NCBI RefSeq assembly: GCF_014196115.1
Contig: NZ_JACIDB010000010.1
Span: forward strand, 1-64,000
DNA from: Sphingomonas aquatilis
GTDB lineage: Bacteria > Pseudomonadota > Alphaproteobacteria > Sphingomonadales > Sphingomonadaceae
Length of the DNA: 64,000 bases
Direction of reading: 5' to 3'
A model generated the notes under the pieces. That model did not search any database and had not been told where the DNA came from. It saw only the letters and a program-made list of their open reading frames with translations. The position numbers and the translations under genes are program-made. This document shows, in pieces, positions 49,747-62,889 of the stretch. Position 1 is the first letter of the stretch, and the number at the start of each line of letters is the position of its first letter.

Positions 49747-50490
49747 ATGGCAGGCCATTCCAAGTTCAAGAACATCATGCACCGCAAGGGCGCGCAGGAT
49801 AAGAAGCGCTCGGGCATGTTTTCCAAGCTCAGCCGCGAAATCACCGTGGCGGCGAAAATGGGTCTGCCCGACCCCGACATGAACCCGCGCCTGCGCGCGG
49901 CGGTGAACGCCGCCAAGGCGCAGTCGATGCCCAAGGATAATATCCAGCGCGCGATCGACAAAGCGTCGAAGGGCGATACCGAGAATTACGAGGAAATCCG
50001 CTACGAGGGCTTCGGCCCCGGCGGCGTCAGCCTGATCATCGAGGCGCTGTCCGACAACCGCAACCGCACCGCCACCAACGTGCGCACCGCGGTGTCGAAG
50101 AACGGCGGCAACCTCGGCGCGTCCGGGTCGGTGAGCCATGCCTTCGATCGCGTCGGCCTGATCAACTATCCCGCATCCGCGGGCGACGCCGAAAAGGTGT
50201 TCGAGGCCGCGCTGGAGGCGGGGGCCGAGGACGTGACCTCCACCGAGGAAGGTCATGAAATCTGGACCGCACAGGCCGATCTGCACGAGGTCGCCAAGGC
50301 GCTGGAGCCGGTGCTGGGCGAAGCGGAGGGCGCGAAGCTCGCCTGGCGTCCGCAGACGATGGTCGCGGTGACCGAAGCCGATGCCGCGACGCTGTTCAAA
50401 CTGATCGACGCGCTGGACGACGACGACGACGTGCAGACCGTGTGGGGCAATTACGAAGTGTCCGACGAGGTGATGGAGAAGCTGGGCTAA
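49747..50490 (+). CDS. yebC: YebC/PmpR-family protein
   Basis: 247 residues starting [20 protein letters not shown], the diagnostic N-terminus, with later [14 protein letters not shown] and [20 protein letters not shown]. YebC proteins act as transcription regulators (PmpR) or aid translation of polyproline stretches. Upstream of ruvC in many alphaproteobacteria, as here. Confidence 0.95.
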   Translation: MAGHSKFKNIMHRKGAQDKKRSGMFSKLSREITVAAKMGLPDPDMNPRLRAAVNAAKAQSMPKDNIQRAIDKASKGDTENYEEIRYEGFGPGGVSLIIEALSDNRNRTATNVRTAVSKNGGNLGASGSVSHAFDRVGLINYPASAGDAEKVFEAALEAGAEDVTSTEEGHEIWTAQADLHEVAKALEPVLGEAEGAKLAWRPQTMVAVTEADAATLFKLIDALDDDDDVQTVWGNYEVSDEVMEKLG

Positions 50491-50498
50491 TGATCCGG

Positions 50499-50639
50499 TC
50501 CTCCCTCGCTTTAGCGGGGGAGGGGGACCGCTCGCCGGAGGCGAGTGGTGGAGGGGGGCCGCCGTGGAACGGCGGCTGCGCCGCCGCCCCCTCCACCATG
50601 CTACGCATGGTCCCCCTCCCCCGCTGTGCGAGGGAGGAA
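50499..50639. repeat. Long inverted repeat before ruvC
   Basis: Arms 50,499-50,528 and 50,609-50,639 (cctccctcgct...gcgagggagg) pair almost completely, with smaller hairpins between. The 3' arm contains the ruvC ribosome-binding site (gggagga, 50,632-50,638), so the folded mRNA would hide it. Confidence 0.75.
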
Positions 50640-50644
50640 TTGTT

Positions 50645-51151
50645 GTGATCATCCTCGGCCTGGACCCCGGGCTCGGCACGACGGGCTGGGGGGTCATCCA
50701 TGCCGACGGCAACCGGCTGCGGCATATCGCCAACGGCCAGATCAAGACCGATCCGTCGATGCCCCTGCCCCGCCGCCTGTCGAACCTGCACGCCGCGCTG
50801 GTCGACGTGATCCTGGCCGAGCGGCCCGACGGCGCGGCGGTGGAAGAGGTGCTGGGCAACACCAATGCGCAGTCGACGCTGAAGCTGGGGCAGGCGCGCG
50901 GCGTGGTGCTGCTCGCGGCCGCCAGTGCGGGGCTGCATATCGGCGAATATCACCCCTCGACGGTCAAGAAGGCGGTGGTCGGCACCGGCGGCGCGGAAAA
51001 GCGGCAGATCCAGGCGATGATGGCGGTGCTGCTGCCGGGCGCCAAGCTTGCCGGACCCGACGCCGCCGACGCGCTGGCGGTGGCGATTACGCACGCCCAC
51101 CATCTTGCCTCTGCCCAGGGCATGGCGCGCCGCGCTAGGGTAACGGCATGA
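50645..51151 (+). CDS. ruvC: Holliday junction resolvase RuvC
   Basis: 168 residues from a GTG at 50,645 with GGAGG 7 nt upstream. The RNase H-fold catalytic acidic residues are visible: [16 protein letters not shown] (Asp7), [20 protein letters not shown] (Glu) and [16 protein letters not shown] (two Asp). RuvC cuts Holliday junctions symmetrically in complex with RuvAB. The stop overlaps ruvA (ATGA). Confidence 0.96.
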   Translation: MIILGLDPGLGTTGWGVIHADGNRLRHIANGQIKTDPSMPLPRRLSNLHAALVDVILAERPDGAAVEEVLGNTNAQSTLKLGQARGVVLLAAASAGLHIGEYHPSTVKKAVVGTGGAEKRQIQAMMAVLLPGAKLAGPDAADALAVAITHAHHLASAQGMARRARVTA

Positions 51152-51744
51152 TCGCACATCTGAAGGGCCGGCTCGATTCGACGGGCATCGACCATGCCGT
51201 GATCGACGTCGGCGGCGTCGGCTATCTCGTCGGCGCCTCGGCCCGTACGCTCGCGGCGATCGGCCCGGTCGGCGAAGCGGCGATGCTGCACACCGAGATG
51301 CTGGTCGCCGAGGATTCGATCCGCCTGGTCGGCTTCGCCCGTGCCGAGGAGCGCGACTGGTTCCGGCTGCTCACCGGCGTGCAGGGGGTGGGCGCGCGGG
51401 TGGCCCTCGCCATCCTGTCCGCGCTGGATACGCAGGAGATCGCGCGCGCGGTGTCGGCGCAGGACAAGGCGATGGTCGCACGCGCGAACGGCGTCGGCCC
51501 GAAGCTCGCCGAACGAATCGTGCGCGAGTTGAAGGACAAAGTCGGCACCGTTGCACTCGGCCCCGCCGCCGCAGCGCAGGTGGTGCCCGTCGGCGCGAGC
51601 GCGGACGCGGTATCGGCGCTGCTCAACCTCGGCTTCCGCCCCGCCGAGGCGGCGAGCGCGGTGGGGGCTGCGGAGGAAGACCTGGGACCGGGCGCGACGC
51701 TCGACGCGCTGGTGCGGTTGGCCTTGCGCAAGGCAGCGAAGTAG
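51148..51744 (+). CDS. ruvA: Holliday junction branch-migration protein RuvA
   Basis: 198 residues. OB-fold N-terminus ([34 protein letters not shown]), then two helix-hairpin-helix motifs ([20 protein letters not shown] and [20 protein letters not shown]), then the mobile C-terminal domain that binds RuvB. Tetramer that holds the junction. Coupled to ruvC. Confidence 0.96.
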   Translation: MIAHLKGRLDSTGIDHAVIDVGGVGYLVGASARTLAAIGPVGEAAMLHTEMLVAEDSIRLVGFARAEERDWFRLLTGVQGVGARVALAILSALDTQEIARAVSAQDKAMVARANGVGPKLAERIVRELKDKVGTVALGPAAAAQVVPVGASADAVSALLNLGFRPAEAASAVGAAEEDLGPGATLDALVRLALRKAAK

Positions 51745-51914
51745 GGCGTTGCCGCTTCGTTCCGCACTGTTTAGGAACGACCTATGGCGACCGTGACGAT
51801 CACCGTGGATGACGCGCCGTCGGCGTGGATCGCAGGTCGCGGAGACGCGGGGGTATGCCGACGTCTCCGCTTGTCCCTGCCACCTCGTTCGGCAAGACAG
51901 GCAAACCCATGGGT

Positions 51915-51945
51915 CGCGCTGTCTGAGTCAGAACACGACAGCGCG
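51915..51945 (+). promoter_or_regulatory. Hairpin directly before the ruvB start
   Basis: cgcgctgtc (51,915-51,923) and gacagcgcg (51,937-51,945) pair perfectly around a 13-nt loop and end 2 nt before the GTG start of ruvB. No ribosome-binding site is visible between stem and start, so folding should limit initiation. Confidence 0.55.
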
Positions 51946-51947
51946 TC

Positions 51948-52976
<1,029 letters not shown>

Positions 52977-53115
52977 AGTCCTCCCCCGCCAGGGGGAGGT
53001 GGCGCGGCGGAGCCGTGACGGAGGGGGAGGAAAGGGTCGCGCTTCACTTCGGAAGACATCGCTGTCCTCCCCCTCCGTCAGCTGCGCTGCCACCTCCCCC
53101 TGGCGGGGGAGGACT
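52977..53115. repeat. Long inverted repeat after ruvB
   Basis: Arms 52,977-53,031 and 53,065-53,115 (agtcctcccccgcc... and ...ggcgggggaggact) pair over most of their length. Probably a REP-like terminator of ruvB, in the same sequence family as the repeat before ruvC. Confidence 0.8.
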
Positions 53116-53179
53116 TTGATGCCGGCGGAAACACAATGTTGCGTGGCACCCGCCCGCGGCATCTGTTAGCCCTAGCGTC

Positions 53180-55453
53180 ATGCCCAGCTCGGCCGTCGCC
53201 TCCGCCCGCGAAATCCTCACCCGCCTTCACGACGTCATGGCCGGGCGCAACCCGGCGCAGGCGAAGCTGAACGCCGTCGTCGGCATCATCGCCGAGGCGA
53301 TGGATAGCGAGGTCTGTTCGATCTATCTGCTGCGCGAGGGCGTGCTGGAGCTGTTCGCGACGCGCGGGCTCGATCAGGCGGCGGTCCATGTCACCAAGCT
53401 GGCGCTGGGCGAGGGTCTGGTCGGCACGATCGCCGACGATGTCGAGGTCCTGAACCTCGACGAAGCCGCGAGCCACCCGGACTTCGCCTACAAGCCCGAG
53501 ACGGGCGAGGAACGCTATCACAGTTTTGCCGGCGTGCCGATCATCCGGCGCGAGCGCGCGGTGGGCGTGCTCGCGGTGCAGCACAGCGAGCAGCGCAAAT
53601 ATCAGGACGTCGAGATCGAGGCGTTGCAGACGGTGGCGATGGTGCTGTCCGAGCTGATCGCCAATGCCGGACTGATCGACACGGCGGCGGGCGCGAGCGG
53701 GCGCGAGAAGTCAACCGCGGCGATCCGCCTGCCGGGGCAGAAACTGGTCGAGGGCATGGGGTCCGGCTATGCCGTCTTCCACCAGCCGCGCATCATCGTC
53801 GAGCATACCGTCGCCGAAGACACCGACGCCGAGCGCCACCGCGTCTATGCCGCATTCGACAAGATGCGCGAACAGATCGACCGGATGACGCGCGAGGCGG
53901 AGTTCGGCGTCGGCGGCGAGCATGAAGAGGTCCTGCAGACCTATAAGATGTTCGCCTATGACGAAGGCTGGGCACGGCGGATCAACGAGGCGATCGACAG
54001 CGGCCTGACCGCGGAAGCGGCGATCGAGCGCGTGCAGCAGCGCACCCGCCAGCGCATGCGCCAGATCGACGATCCGCTGCTCGCCGATCGCATGCACGAC
54101 CTGGAGGACCTGTCGAACCGGCTGCTGCGCATCGTGTCGGGCCAGATGGGCACCGCCGCGCAGCTGGGCCTGCGGCAGGATACGATCCTGATCGCGCGCA
54201 ATCTGGGGCCGGCCGAGCTGCTGGAATATGACAAGCGCCGGTTGAAGGGCGTGGTGCTGGAGGAAGGGTCGCTGACCGCGCACGTCACGATCGTCGCGCG
54301 GGCGATGGGCGTGCCGGTGCTGGGCAGGGTGCGCGACGTGCGCCGCCAGATCGCCGAGGGCGACCTGCTGCTGCTCGATTCGGTGGCGGGCAACGTGTTC
54401 GTGCGGCCGTCGGGCGGGATGGAAGAGGCGTTCGAGGCGAAGCTGGCGCTGCGCCAGAAACGCAAGGCCGCCTTTGCCGCACTGCGCGACGTGCCGCCGG
54501 TGACGAAGGACGGGCATCGCATCACGCTGATGGTCAATGCCGGCCTGCGCGACGACGTCGCGGCACTCGACACGACGGGGGCGGACGGCATCGGGCTGTT
54601 CCGCACCGAATTCCAGTTCCTCGTGTCGGCGACGCTGCCCCAGCGCGAGCGCCAGCAGCGCCTGTACAAAGAGGTGATGGACGCCGCCGGGGATCGCCCG
54701 GTGATCTTCCGCACCGTCGACATCGGTGGCGACAAGGCGCTGCCCTATCTCAACAAGGCCGATGCCGACGAGGAAAACCCGGCAATGGGCTGGCGCGCGC
54801 TGCGGCTGGCGCTCGATCGCGACGGCCTGATGAAGGTACAGGCGCGCGCGCTGATCGAGGCGGCGTCGGGCCGCACGCTCAACGTCATGTTCCCGATGGT
54901 CAGCGAGGCCTGGGAGTTCGCCGAGGCGAAGGCGCTGTTCGAGGCGCAGCGCCAATGGCTGGGCGCGCGCGGCCGGCGGCTGCCGACGGGCATCCGCTAT
55001 GGCGCGATGCTGGAAGTGCCGGCGCTCGCCGAGCAGCTCGACCTGCTGCTGCCCGATCTCGACTTCCTGTCGGTCGGCACCAACGACCTGACGCAATTCC
55101 TGTTCGCCGCCGATCGTGCCAACCCGCGGCTCGCCGAGCGCTATGATTGGCTGAGCCCGTCGATCCTGCGCTTCCTGTCGCGCGTCGTCGGGCCATGCCG
55201 CGAAGCGGGCGTCGACCTGGGGGTGTGCGGCGAGATGGGCGGGCGGCCGGTGGAGGCGATGGCGCTGATCGGCCTGGGCATCAACCGCCTGTCGATCACC
55301 CCCGCCGCGATCGGCCCGATCAAGGCGATGGTGCGCAGCCTGGACTATGACGCGGTCCGCGCGTTCGTGACCGAGCTGATCGCCCGGCCGCCGCGCGACA
55401 TGCGCGCCGCGCTAAGTGATTGGGCGGCCTCGCAAGGCGTCGACATGGCCTGA
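53180..55453 (+). CDS. ptsP: Phosphoenolpyruvate-protein phosphotransferase PtsP (EI-Ntr)
   Basis: 757 residues: GAF sensor domain (residues about 15-160; TKLALGEGLVGTIADDVEVL), then the EI domains with phospho-accepting His in GSLTAHVTIVARAMGVPVLG (near 368), PEP-binding GIGLFRTEFQFLVSATLPQR, and VGTNDLTQFLFAADRANPRL, DLGVCGEMGGRPVEAMALIG. First protein of the nitrogen PTS, phosphorylating NPr; GAF senses glutamine or nitrogen status. Cytoplasmic. Confidence 0.95.
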   Translation: MPSSAVASAREILTRLHDVMAGRNPAQAKLNAVVGIIAEAMDSEVCSIYLLREGVLELFATRGLDQAAVHVTKLALGEGLVGTIADDVEVLNLDEAASHPDFAYKPETGEERYHSFAGVPIIRRERAVGVLAVQHSEQRKYQDVEIEALQTVAMVLSELIANAGLIDTAAGASGREKSTAAIRLPGQKLVEGMGSGYAVFHQPRIIVEHTVAEDTDAERHRVYAAFDKMREQIDRMTREAEFGVGGEHEEVLQTYKMFAYDEGWARRINEAIDSGLTAEAAIERVQQRTRQRMRQIDDPLLADRMHDLEDLSNRLLRIVSGQMGTAAQLGLRQDTILIARNLGPAELLEYDKRRLKGVVLEEGSLTAHVTIVARAMGVPVLGRVRDVRRQIAEGDLLLLDSVAGNVFVRPSGGMEEAFEAKLALRQKRKAAFAALRDVPPVTKDGHRITLMVNAGLRDDVAALDTTGADGIGLFRTEFQFLVSATLPQRERQQRLYKEVMDAAGDRPVIFRTVDIGGDKALPYLNKADADEENPAMGWRALRLALDRDGLMKVQARALIEAASGRTLNVMFPMVSEAWEFAEAKALFEAQRQWLGARGRRLPTGIRYGAMLEVPALAEQLDLLLPDLDFLSVGTNDLTQFLFAADRANPRLAERYDWLSPSILRFLSRVVGPCREAGVDLGVCGEMGGRPVEAMALIGLGINRLSITPAAIGPIKAMVRSLDYDAVRAFVTELIARPPRDMRAALSDWAASQGVDMA

Positions 55454-55555
55454 AACCTCGCCGAATAGGGTTTCGGGCGCGTTGACTTGCAGCAGTCCAT
55501 CGGGGAATGTCCCGCCCGTCAGCGATCCGCAAACGCCCCTCCCCCGGAGATACGA

Positions 55556-56539
55556 ATGGACGAGGTCGAATCCGGCCAGCCTGCCCCCACCCCCGTCGAA
55601 CCGGCCCGGCCGGGCGATCGGTTGCGTGCCGCGCGGGACAGCCGGGGCCTGAGCCTGGCGGAGATCGCCGCACGTACCCGCGTGCCGCAGCGCCATCTGG
55701 AGGCGCTGGAAGCGGGCGATTATGGCGCCCTGCCCTCGCCCACCTATGCGATGGGTTTCGCCAAGGCCTATGCCCGCGCCGTGGGTATGGACGAGGTGGA
55801 GCTGGCCGCCGACCTGCGCCGCGAACTCGACCGGATGGGGCCGCGCCAGCCCGAATATGTCCCCTATGAAACCGCCGATCCGGCACGCGTGCCCTCGCGC
55901 GGCGTCGCCGTGCTGGGCGTCGGCATCGCGCTCGCCGTCCTGATCCTGGTCGGTCTGTGGTATGGCACCAACCTGTTCCAGCAGCATGGCGCCACGCCGC
56001 CCGCTGCGCAGGATGCCGTGGTGGCGCAGGCGGTGACGCCCCGGCCGACCGCCGCCGCGACGCCGGCCGCGCCGACCGGCGGGCAGGTGGTGCTGACCGC
56101 GAAGGACGAAGTGTGGCTGCGCGTCTACGACGCCGACAACAAGACGCTGTACCTCGGCACGATGAAGCCGGGCGAAACCTTTGCCGTGCCGGCGACCGCC
56201 AACGATCCCAAAATCAACGTCGGCCGACCCGACAAGCTGGACGTGACGCTGAACGGCACCGCCATCCCGCCGCTGGGCGACGGGTCGCGCGCGATCAAGG
56301 ACGTGCGCGTCAGCGGCGCGGCGATCGCCGCCCGCCTGTCCGGCGCCCCGGCACCGACCGCGACGCCCAGCGCCGCCGCAACGAGCGCGACGCGATCGAG
56401 CGAAGAGCGCTCGTCCCGGCGCAGCGAGCGTCGCGCCGATCGTCCCGCGACCAGCGAGACGCAGCGGGCGAACCTGCAATCCGCCGAAACGACGCCGACG
56501 CCACCGCCGGCAGCGACAGGCAATTCGTCCGCGCCTTAA
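55556..56539 (+). CDS. RodZ-like HTH/membrane protein
   Basis: 327 residues from the ATG at 55,556 (GGAGA upstream). N-terminal XRE-like HTH (RAARDSRGLSLAEIAARTRV, PQRHLEALEAGDYGALPSP), one TM near residues 122-143 (GVAVLGVGIALAVLILVGLW), and a periplasmic DUF4115 domain (EVWLRVYDADNKTLYLGTMK) followed by a low-complexity tail. RodZ links MreB filaments to the cell-wall elongation machinery. Upstream of cpoB. Confidence 0.8.
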   Translation: MDEVESGQPAPTPVEPARPGDRLRAARDSRGLSLAEIAARTRVPQRHLEALEAGDYGALPSPTYAMGFAKAYARAVGMDEVELAADLRRELDRMGPRQPEYVPYETADPARVPSRGVAVLGVGIALAVLILVGLWYGTNLFQQHGATPPAAQDAVVAQAVTPRPTAAATPAAPTGGQVVLTAKDEVWLRVYDADNKTLYLGTMKPGETFAVPATANDPKINVGRPDKLDVTLNGTAIPPLGDGSRAIKDVRVSGAAIAARLSGAPAPTATPSAAATSATRSSEERSSRRSERRADRPATSETQRANLQSAETTPTPPPAATGNSSAP

Positions 56540-56615
56540 GGCTGGCGACAGGCATGGCAATGCAGCTATGACTCGTTTCGTGTTAACCAAGGCTGCGCCG
56601 GGGGGCGCCACATCC

Positions 56616-57560
56616 ATGCGTACGATCATCTGGGCGCTCGCTGCCGCCACCATCCTGACGCCGGTTGCCGCATCGGCACAAAGCAACGTCGAAGGCCGCG
56701 TCGGCAAGCTGGAAAGCGAAATGCGCGCGGTGCAGCGCAAGGTCTTCCCGGGCGGCGCCGGCCAGTATCTCCAGCCGGAGATCACGCGGCCCGATACGCC
56801 GCAGCAGATCGGCGGCGTGCCCGCGACCAGCGCCGTGGCAGACCTCACCAGCCGCGTGACCGCGCTGGAAAGCCAGATGGCGTCGATGACCGATCAGATC
56901 GAGCAGAACGGCTATAAGGTCCGCCAGCTGCAGGACGCCTTCGACGCGTACAAGCGCAGCACCGATGCCAAGCTGAAGGCGATGGCGAGCACGCCGGCGC
57001 TGGCCGAAACCCCCGCCTCGGCGCCGTTGACCGGCGACACGGCGGCGACCGACGCGCCGGCCAAGCCCGGCCGTACGCCGGTAAAGACCCCGACCTCCAC
57101 CGCGGTCGCCGCAGCGGGCGACACCGCGCCCTCCGCCAACGCCGCGAAGGTGGAGAAGCCATCGACCGGCGACGCGCCTGAGGACGACTATCTCTACGGC
57201 TATCGCCTGTGGGCGGCGAAGCAATATCCGCAGGCCGAGGCGCAGCTGAAGAAGGTGGTCGCCACCTATCCCAAGCATCGCCGCGCCAGCTATGCGCAGA
57301 ACCTGCTCGGCCGGTCGTACCTGGACGAGGGCAAGCCCAGCCTTGCCTCGATGGCGTTCTACGACAATTACAAGAAGATGCCGGACGGCGAACGTGCGCC
57401 GGAAAGCCTCTATTATCTCGCGCAGGCGCTGATGAAGCTCAACAAGCCGGCCGATGCGTGCAAGGTCTATGGCGAGCTGACCGACGTATACGGCAGCAAG
57501 ATCTCCAGCCAGATGAAGGCGAATGTCGAAAAGGGCCGCACCGCCGCCAAATGCCAGTGA
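56616..57560 (+). CDS. cpoB: Tol-Pal cell division coordinator CpoB (YbgF)
   Basis: 314 residues from the ATG at 56,616, which starts the signal peptide (MRTIIWALAAATILTPVAAS); an upstream in-frame ATG at 56,568 adds non-signal sequence. N-terminal coiled-coil (VEGRVGKLESEMRAVQRKV, VTALESQMASMTDQIEQNG), then three TPR-like repeats (YLYGYRLWAAKQYPQAEAQL, YAQNLLGRSYLDEGKPSLAS). Periplasmic coordinator of outer-membrane constriction with PBP1B. Its end overlaps tilS by 38 bp. Confidence 0.9.
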   Translation: MRTIIWALAAATILTPVAASAQSNVEGRVGKLESEMRAVQRKVFPGGAGQYLQPEITRPDTPQQIGGVPATSAVADLTSRVTALESQMASMTDQIEQNGYKVRQLQDAFDAYKRSTDAKLKAMASTPALAETPASAPLTGDTAATDAPAKPGRTPVKTPTSTAVAAAGDTAPSANAAKVEKPSTGDAPEDDYLYGYRLWAAKQYPQAEAQLKKVVATYPKHRRASYAQNLLGRSYLDEGKPSLASMAFYDNYKKMPDGERAPESLYYLAQALMKLNKPADACKVYGELTDVYGSKISSQMKANVEKGRTAAKCQ

Positions 57561-58548
57561 TGCCGCAGGGCCGGAGGGCCAGCGGTTTCGGGACGACCTG
57601 ATCCGCGCGCTGGGGCACGCCCCGCGCGGCGGTATCCTGCTGGCCGTCTCGGGCGGGCCGGACAGCATGGCGATGCTGACGCTGGCGCAGGCCGGCGGGG
57701 TCGAGGGGCTGCATGTCGCGACCGTCGACCATCGCTTACGCGCGGAGGCGGCGGCGGAGGCGGCGATGGTCGCCGATCACTGCCGCGCGATCGGCGTGCC
57801 TCATGCGACGCTGACGCCCGCGGAACCGATCGGCGGCGCGAGCATCCAGGCGGCGGCGCGGCGCGCGCGCTATGCGCTGCTGACCGACCTTGCGCGCGCG
57901 CTGGGGGTCGATGCGATCGCGACGGCGCATCACGTCGATGACCAGGCCGAAACCTTCCTGATGCGGGCCGCGCGCGGATCGGGGATTGCCGGGCTGGCCG
58001 GCGTGCGGGCGCGGGCGACGGTCGAGGGTGTGACGATCGTGCGGCCGCTGCTCGAATGGCGGCGCGCGGAGCTGCGCGCGATCGTCCGGCGTGCCGACGT
58101 GCCGTTCGTCGACGATCCCAGCAACCACGACCCGGCGCACGATCGCACGCGCTTTCGTCGGCTGATCGAGGGCAATGAATGGCTTGGCCCGCCCCAGCTC
58201 GCCCGATCGGCGACCGCGCTGGCGGAAGCCGACGGCGATCTGCGCGCGATCGTCGACTGGCTGTGGGGTACGCGCGTGCGCATCCTCGATGCGAGCATCC
58301 GGCTCGACGCCGCCGATCTGCCGCGCGAGGTGCTGCGCCGAATGGCGCGCCGCGCGATCGGAGAGGTGATCGCGACGCATGCGGTGGGGGCCACGCAATG
58401 GAGCGAATCAGCGAATATTGAGGCGTTGCTCGATGCGCTTATGTCCGGTCGTCGCGCGACGCAGGCGGGGGTCATCGCCAGCCCGCACGGGCCCGAATGG
58501 CGTTTCCGCCCCGCCCCACCGCGGCGTTCGTCGTCGCCGGCCGGCTGA
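57523..58548 (+). CDS. tilS: tRNA(Ile)-lysidine synthetase TilS
   Basis: 341 residues from the ATG at 57,523, overlapping cpoB. PP-loop [18 protein letters not shown] (near residue 41), [19 protein letters not shown] and [15 protein letters not shown] are TilS signatures. Ligates lysine to C34 of tRNA-Ile(CAU), changing AUG to AUA decoding. Essential. Followed by ftsH as in many bacteria. Confidence 0.95.
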   Translation: MSKRAAPPPNASDAAGPEGQRFRDDLIRALGHAPRGGILLAVSGGPDSMAMLTLAQAGGVEGLHVATVDHRLRAEAAAEAAMVADHCRAIGVPHATLTPAEPIGGASIQAAARRARYALLTDLARALGVDAIATAHHVDDQAETFLMRAARGSGIAGLAGVRARATVEGVTIVRPLLEWRRAELRAIVRRADVPFVDDPSNHDPAHDRTRFRRLIEGNEWLGPPQLARSATALAEADGDLRAIVDWLWGTRVRILDASIRLDAADLPREVLRRMARRAIGEVIATHAVGATQWSESANIEALLDALMSGRRATQAGVIASPHGPEWRFRPAPPRRSSSPAG

Positions 58549-58622
58549 TCGGCGCAATTCCGCCGGGGTGTTCCATTGCCATTAACCTCCATGCGCCTAT
58601 CTTGTGCGGTGAAAGGCACCCC

Positions 58623-60602
<1,980 letters not shown>

Positions 60603-60678
60603 TCCGAACGACAGAGACGGGGGGCGGTTCAGCCCGCTGTCAGTTTGATCCGATTATGCGGCGGCATTCCCATCCGGA

Positions 60679-61062
60679 GTGCCGCCGTTGTCGTATAAGC
60701 CTTTGATCGCCCTTGCCGTTTCGCTGGGCCTCGCCACGCCTGCCGCTGCTGCAATGAGCGTCGGCACCTTCCTGGCCAAGGCCGCGCCGCTGCGCGCGAA
60801 CCCCTTCACCGCACTGACCAACCCCGATTATCCGGTGCTGAAGGCGGAAGCCGATGCCGCGACGCGCCAGCTTCGTGCGGAGGGGGCGGCGCGGGTCGCT
60901 GCGGGCAAGCCGCCGATCGCCTGCATCCCCGATGGCGAATCGATCGGGATCCTTCAGATGCTGGGCGGGCTGGATGCGCTGTCGCCGGCGGACAAGAAGC
61001 TGCCGCTGAAGGACGGCTATGCGCGGGTGTTGGCCAAGACCTATCCGTGCCAACGGAATTGA
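60679..61062 (+). CDS. Small secreted protein of unknown function
   Basis: 127 residues from a GTG at 60,679, with a signal peptide (LIALAVSLGLATPAAAA, likely cut after AAA). Mature part about 100 residues, two cysteines (ACIPDGESIG and TYPCQRN) that may form a disulfide. No family recognised; similar small exported proteins follow ftsH in some sphingomonads. Periplasmic by prediction. Confidence 0.6.
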   Translation: MPPLSYKPLIALAVSLGLATPAAAAMSVGTFLAKAAPLRANPFTALTNPDYPVLKAEADAATRQLRAEGAARVAAGKPPIACIPDGESIGILQMLGGLDALSPADKKLPLKDGYARVLAKTYPCQRN

Positions 61063-61081
61063 AGTGCTTCCTACCCAGTCG

Positions 61082-61154
61082 CTCTGAGCCTGTCGAAGGG
61101 CGCGTTCCCCAAACGTAGCACCTGTGGAGAGCCCCCCCTTCGACACGCTCAGGG
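61082..61154. repeat. Inverted repeat (sphingomonad REP-like)
   Basis: ctgagcctgtcgaaggg (61,084-61,100) faces cccttcgacacgctcag (61,137-61,153), complementary except one central base, between the small secreted gene and the convergent AI-2E gene. Likely terminator. Confidence 0.7.
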
Positions 61155-61179
61155 TGAACGGCGTTCTTGGCGTGGCACG

Positions 61180-62280
61180 TCACGCCTCGCGCGGTGCGTC
61201 CTCGGCGTCGACGCCCGCCGTCACCCGCCGCCCCTCGCGCTCGTCGGTGAGGATCTGCCAGCCGGTGAGGAACAGCGCGGCGACCAGCGGGCCGACGACG
61301 ATGCCGCTGAGCCCCGCCACCTCGATGCCGCCCAGCGTCGTCACCAGCACCAGCCAGTCGGGGATGCCCGTGTCGCGGCCGACCAGGATCGGCCGCAGGA
61401 TGTTGTCGGCCAGACCGATCACCGCGACGCCCGAGACGATGACGACCACGGCCTGCCAAATGGCACCCGTCGCCAGCAGATAGATCGCGACCGGCCCCCA
61501 GACGAGGGCTGGTCCCACCGCCGGCAGCAGCGCGACGAGTGCCATCAGCAGGCCCCACAGGAGCGCCGCGGGCAGACCGACGATCCAGAAGGTGATCGCG
61601 CCCAGCGCACCCTGCGCGAGTGCGACGAGCACTGAGCCCTTGATCGTCGCGCGCACCACCGCAACGAAGCGACCGAGCAGGCGGTCGGCCACGGCACGCT
61701 CCAGCGGCAGCGCGTCCCGGATCTTGGGGGCAAGCCGATCGCCGTCGCGCAGCAGGAAATAGGTGATGTAGAGCCCGACACCGAAGGCGAGCAGGAACGC
61801 CGCCGTGTTGCGGCCGATCGACAGCGCCTGCGACGCGATGCCGCGGAAGCTGGAGCGCACCGCCTCGACGATGCGGGCCTGCGCGTTATCGAAACTGCCG
61901 AGGCCCGAGCGATCGAGCGGGCGCTGCACCCATTGCGGCAGGCCGTCGTGGACCTGCTTGAAGTAGCTGGCGAAATCGATCTGGCCGCTTTGCACCTTGG
62001 CATAGACGCCGGCGGTCTGGTCGATCACCATGCCACCGATCGCCAGCGTCGGGATGATCACCGCGACGAAGATGATGAGCAAGGTCGCCGCCGCCGCCCG
62101 GTTGCGGTGCCCCGGCCAGCGCTTGAGCAACCATTGGAACAGAGACTGGAACAGGATCGCGGCGAGCACCGCCCACAGCAGCGCGCCGATGAACGACGAC
62201 ACGATCGCGAGCAGGCCCACGCTCACCGCCACGAGGAAGACGATCAGTCCCCCCGATTCCAGCCGTCGCCTGTCGATCAT
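61180..62280 (-). CDS. AI-2E family transporter (PerM-like)
   Basis: 366 residues from the ATG at 62,280. Eight or so TMs, with the family's features: GLIVFLVAVSVGLLAIVSSF, LWAVLAAILFQSLFQWL, AAATLLIIFVAVIIPTLAIG, and C-terminal ALVWGPVAIYLLATGAIWQA, NILRPILVGRDTGIPDWLVL. Homologues export small molecules or act as Na+/H+ antiporters; substrate unknown. Confidence 0.85.
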   Translation of the reverse strand: MIDRRRLESGGLIVFLVAVSVGLLAIVSSFIGALLWAVLAAILFQSLFQWLLKRWPGHRNRAAAATLLIIFVAVIIPTLAIGGMVIDQTAGVYAKVQSGQIDFASYFKQVHDGLPQWVQRPLDRSGLGSFDNAQARIVEAVRSSFRGIASQALSIGRNTAAFLLAFGVGLYITYFLLRDGDRLAPKIRDALPLERAVADRLLGRFVAVVRATIKGSVLVALAQGALGAITFWIVGLPAALLWGLLMALVALLPAVGPALVWGPVAIYLLATGAIWQAVVVIVSGVAVIGLADNILRPILVGRDTGIPDWLVLVTTLGGIEVAGLSGIVVGPLVAALFLTGWQILTDEREGRRVTAGVDAEDAPREA

Positions 62281-62349
62281 ATCGCCCCCGTCTGCACCCC
62301 CGCCGACTGCGGGACGGGGCAAGAACCCGTCAGGACCGTTTCGGGTCCG

Positions 62350-62889
62350 TCACCGCTCGTCGGGGCCGAGCGCGGGATCGAGGTCGCGCGGGCGGACGTA
62401 GCGGTCGAGCCGCGCCTGTCCCTCGGCGACTTCACGCCAGCGTTCCGCCCCGGTCGCCATCTCGGCGAGCGTCGCGGTCGGGTATTTTTCCTCCAGCCGG
62501 TCGCGCAACGCGCCGCCGCCAAACGGCACCAGCAGCATCGCCAGATCCTCGAGCCCGGGGTTGTGGCCGACCATCAGGACCCGCTGCGCCTCGTCCGGCA
62601 GCTCATGCACCACGTCGAGCAGGGTCGCGGCGGAGGCGAGGTAGATGCGCCGTTCCCACACCGGTTCCAGCTTGCGACCATAGCCGCTGGCGATCGCGTC
62701 GAGCGTCTCCATCACGCGCACCGCGGGCGAGGCGACGATATGGTCGAAGACGAGGCCTTCGTCGCGCATGTGCCGGCCCATCGTCTGCGCGGCGCGGCGA
62801 CCCTTGTCGTTCAAGGGACGGTCGAAATCACGGGCAACGGGATCGTCCCAGCCGGACTTGGCGTGGCGCAGCAGCGTCAGCGTCTTCAA
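62350..62889 (-). CDS. SixA-like histidine phosphatase
   Basis: 179 residues. Starts MKTLTLLRHAKSGWDDP with the catalytic RHA motif (residues 8-10), and has the second catalytic His in VLMVGHNPGLEDLAMLL. Small histidine-phosphatase superfamily, SixA subgroup, which dephosphorylates histidine-phosphotransfer or PTS proteins (NPr in E. coli). The presence of ptsP nearby makes NPr a reasonable target. Start overlaps the DinG stop (ATGA). Confidence 0.85.
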   Translation of the reverse strand: MKTLTLLRHAKSGWDDPVARDFDRPLNDKGRRAAQTMGRHMRDEGLVFDHIVASPAVRVMETLDAIASGYGRKLEPVWERRIYLASAATLLDVVHELPDEAQRVLMVGHNPGLEDLAMLLVPFGGGALRDRLEEKYPTATLAEMATGAERWREVAEGQARLDRYVRPRDLDPALGPDER

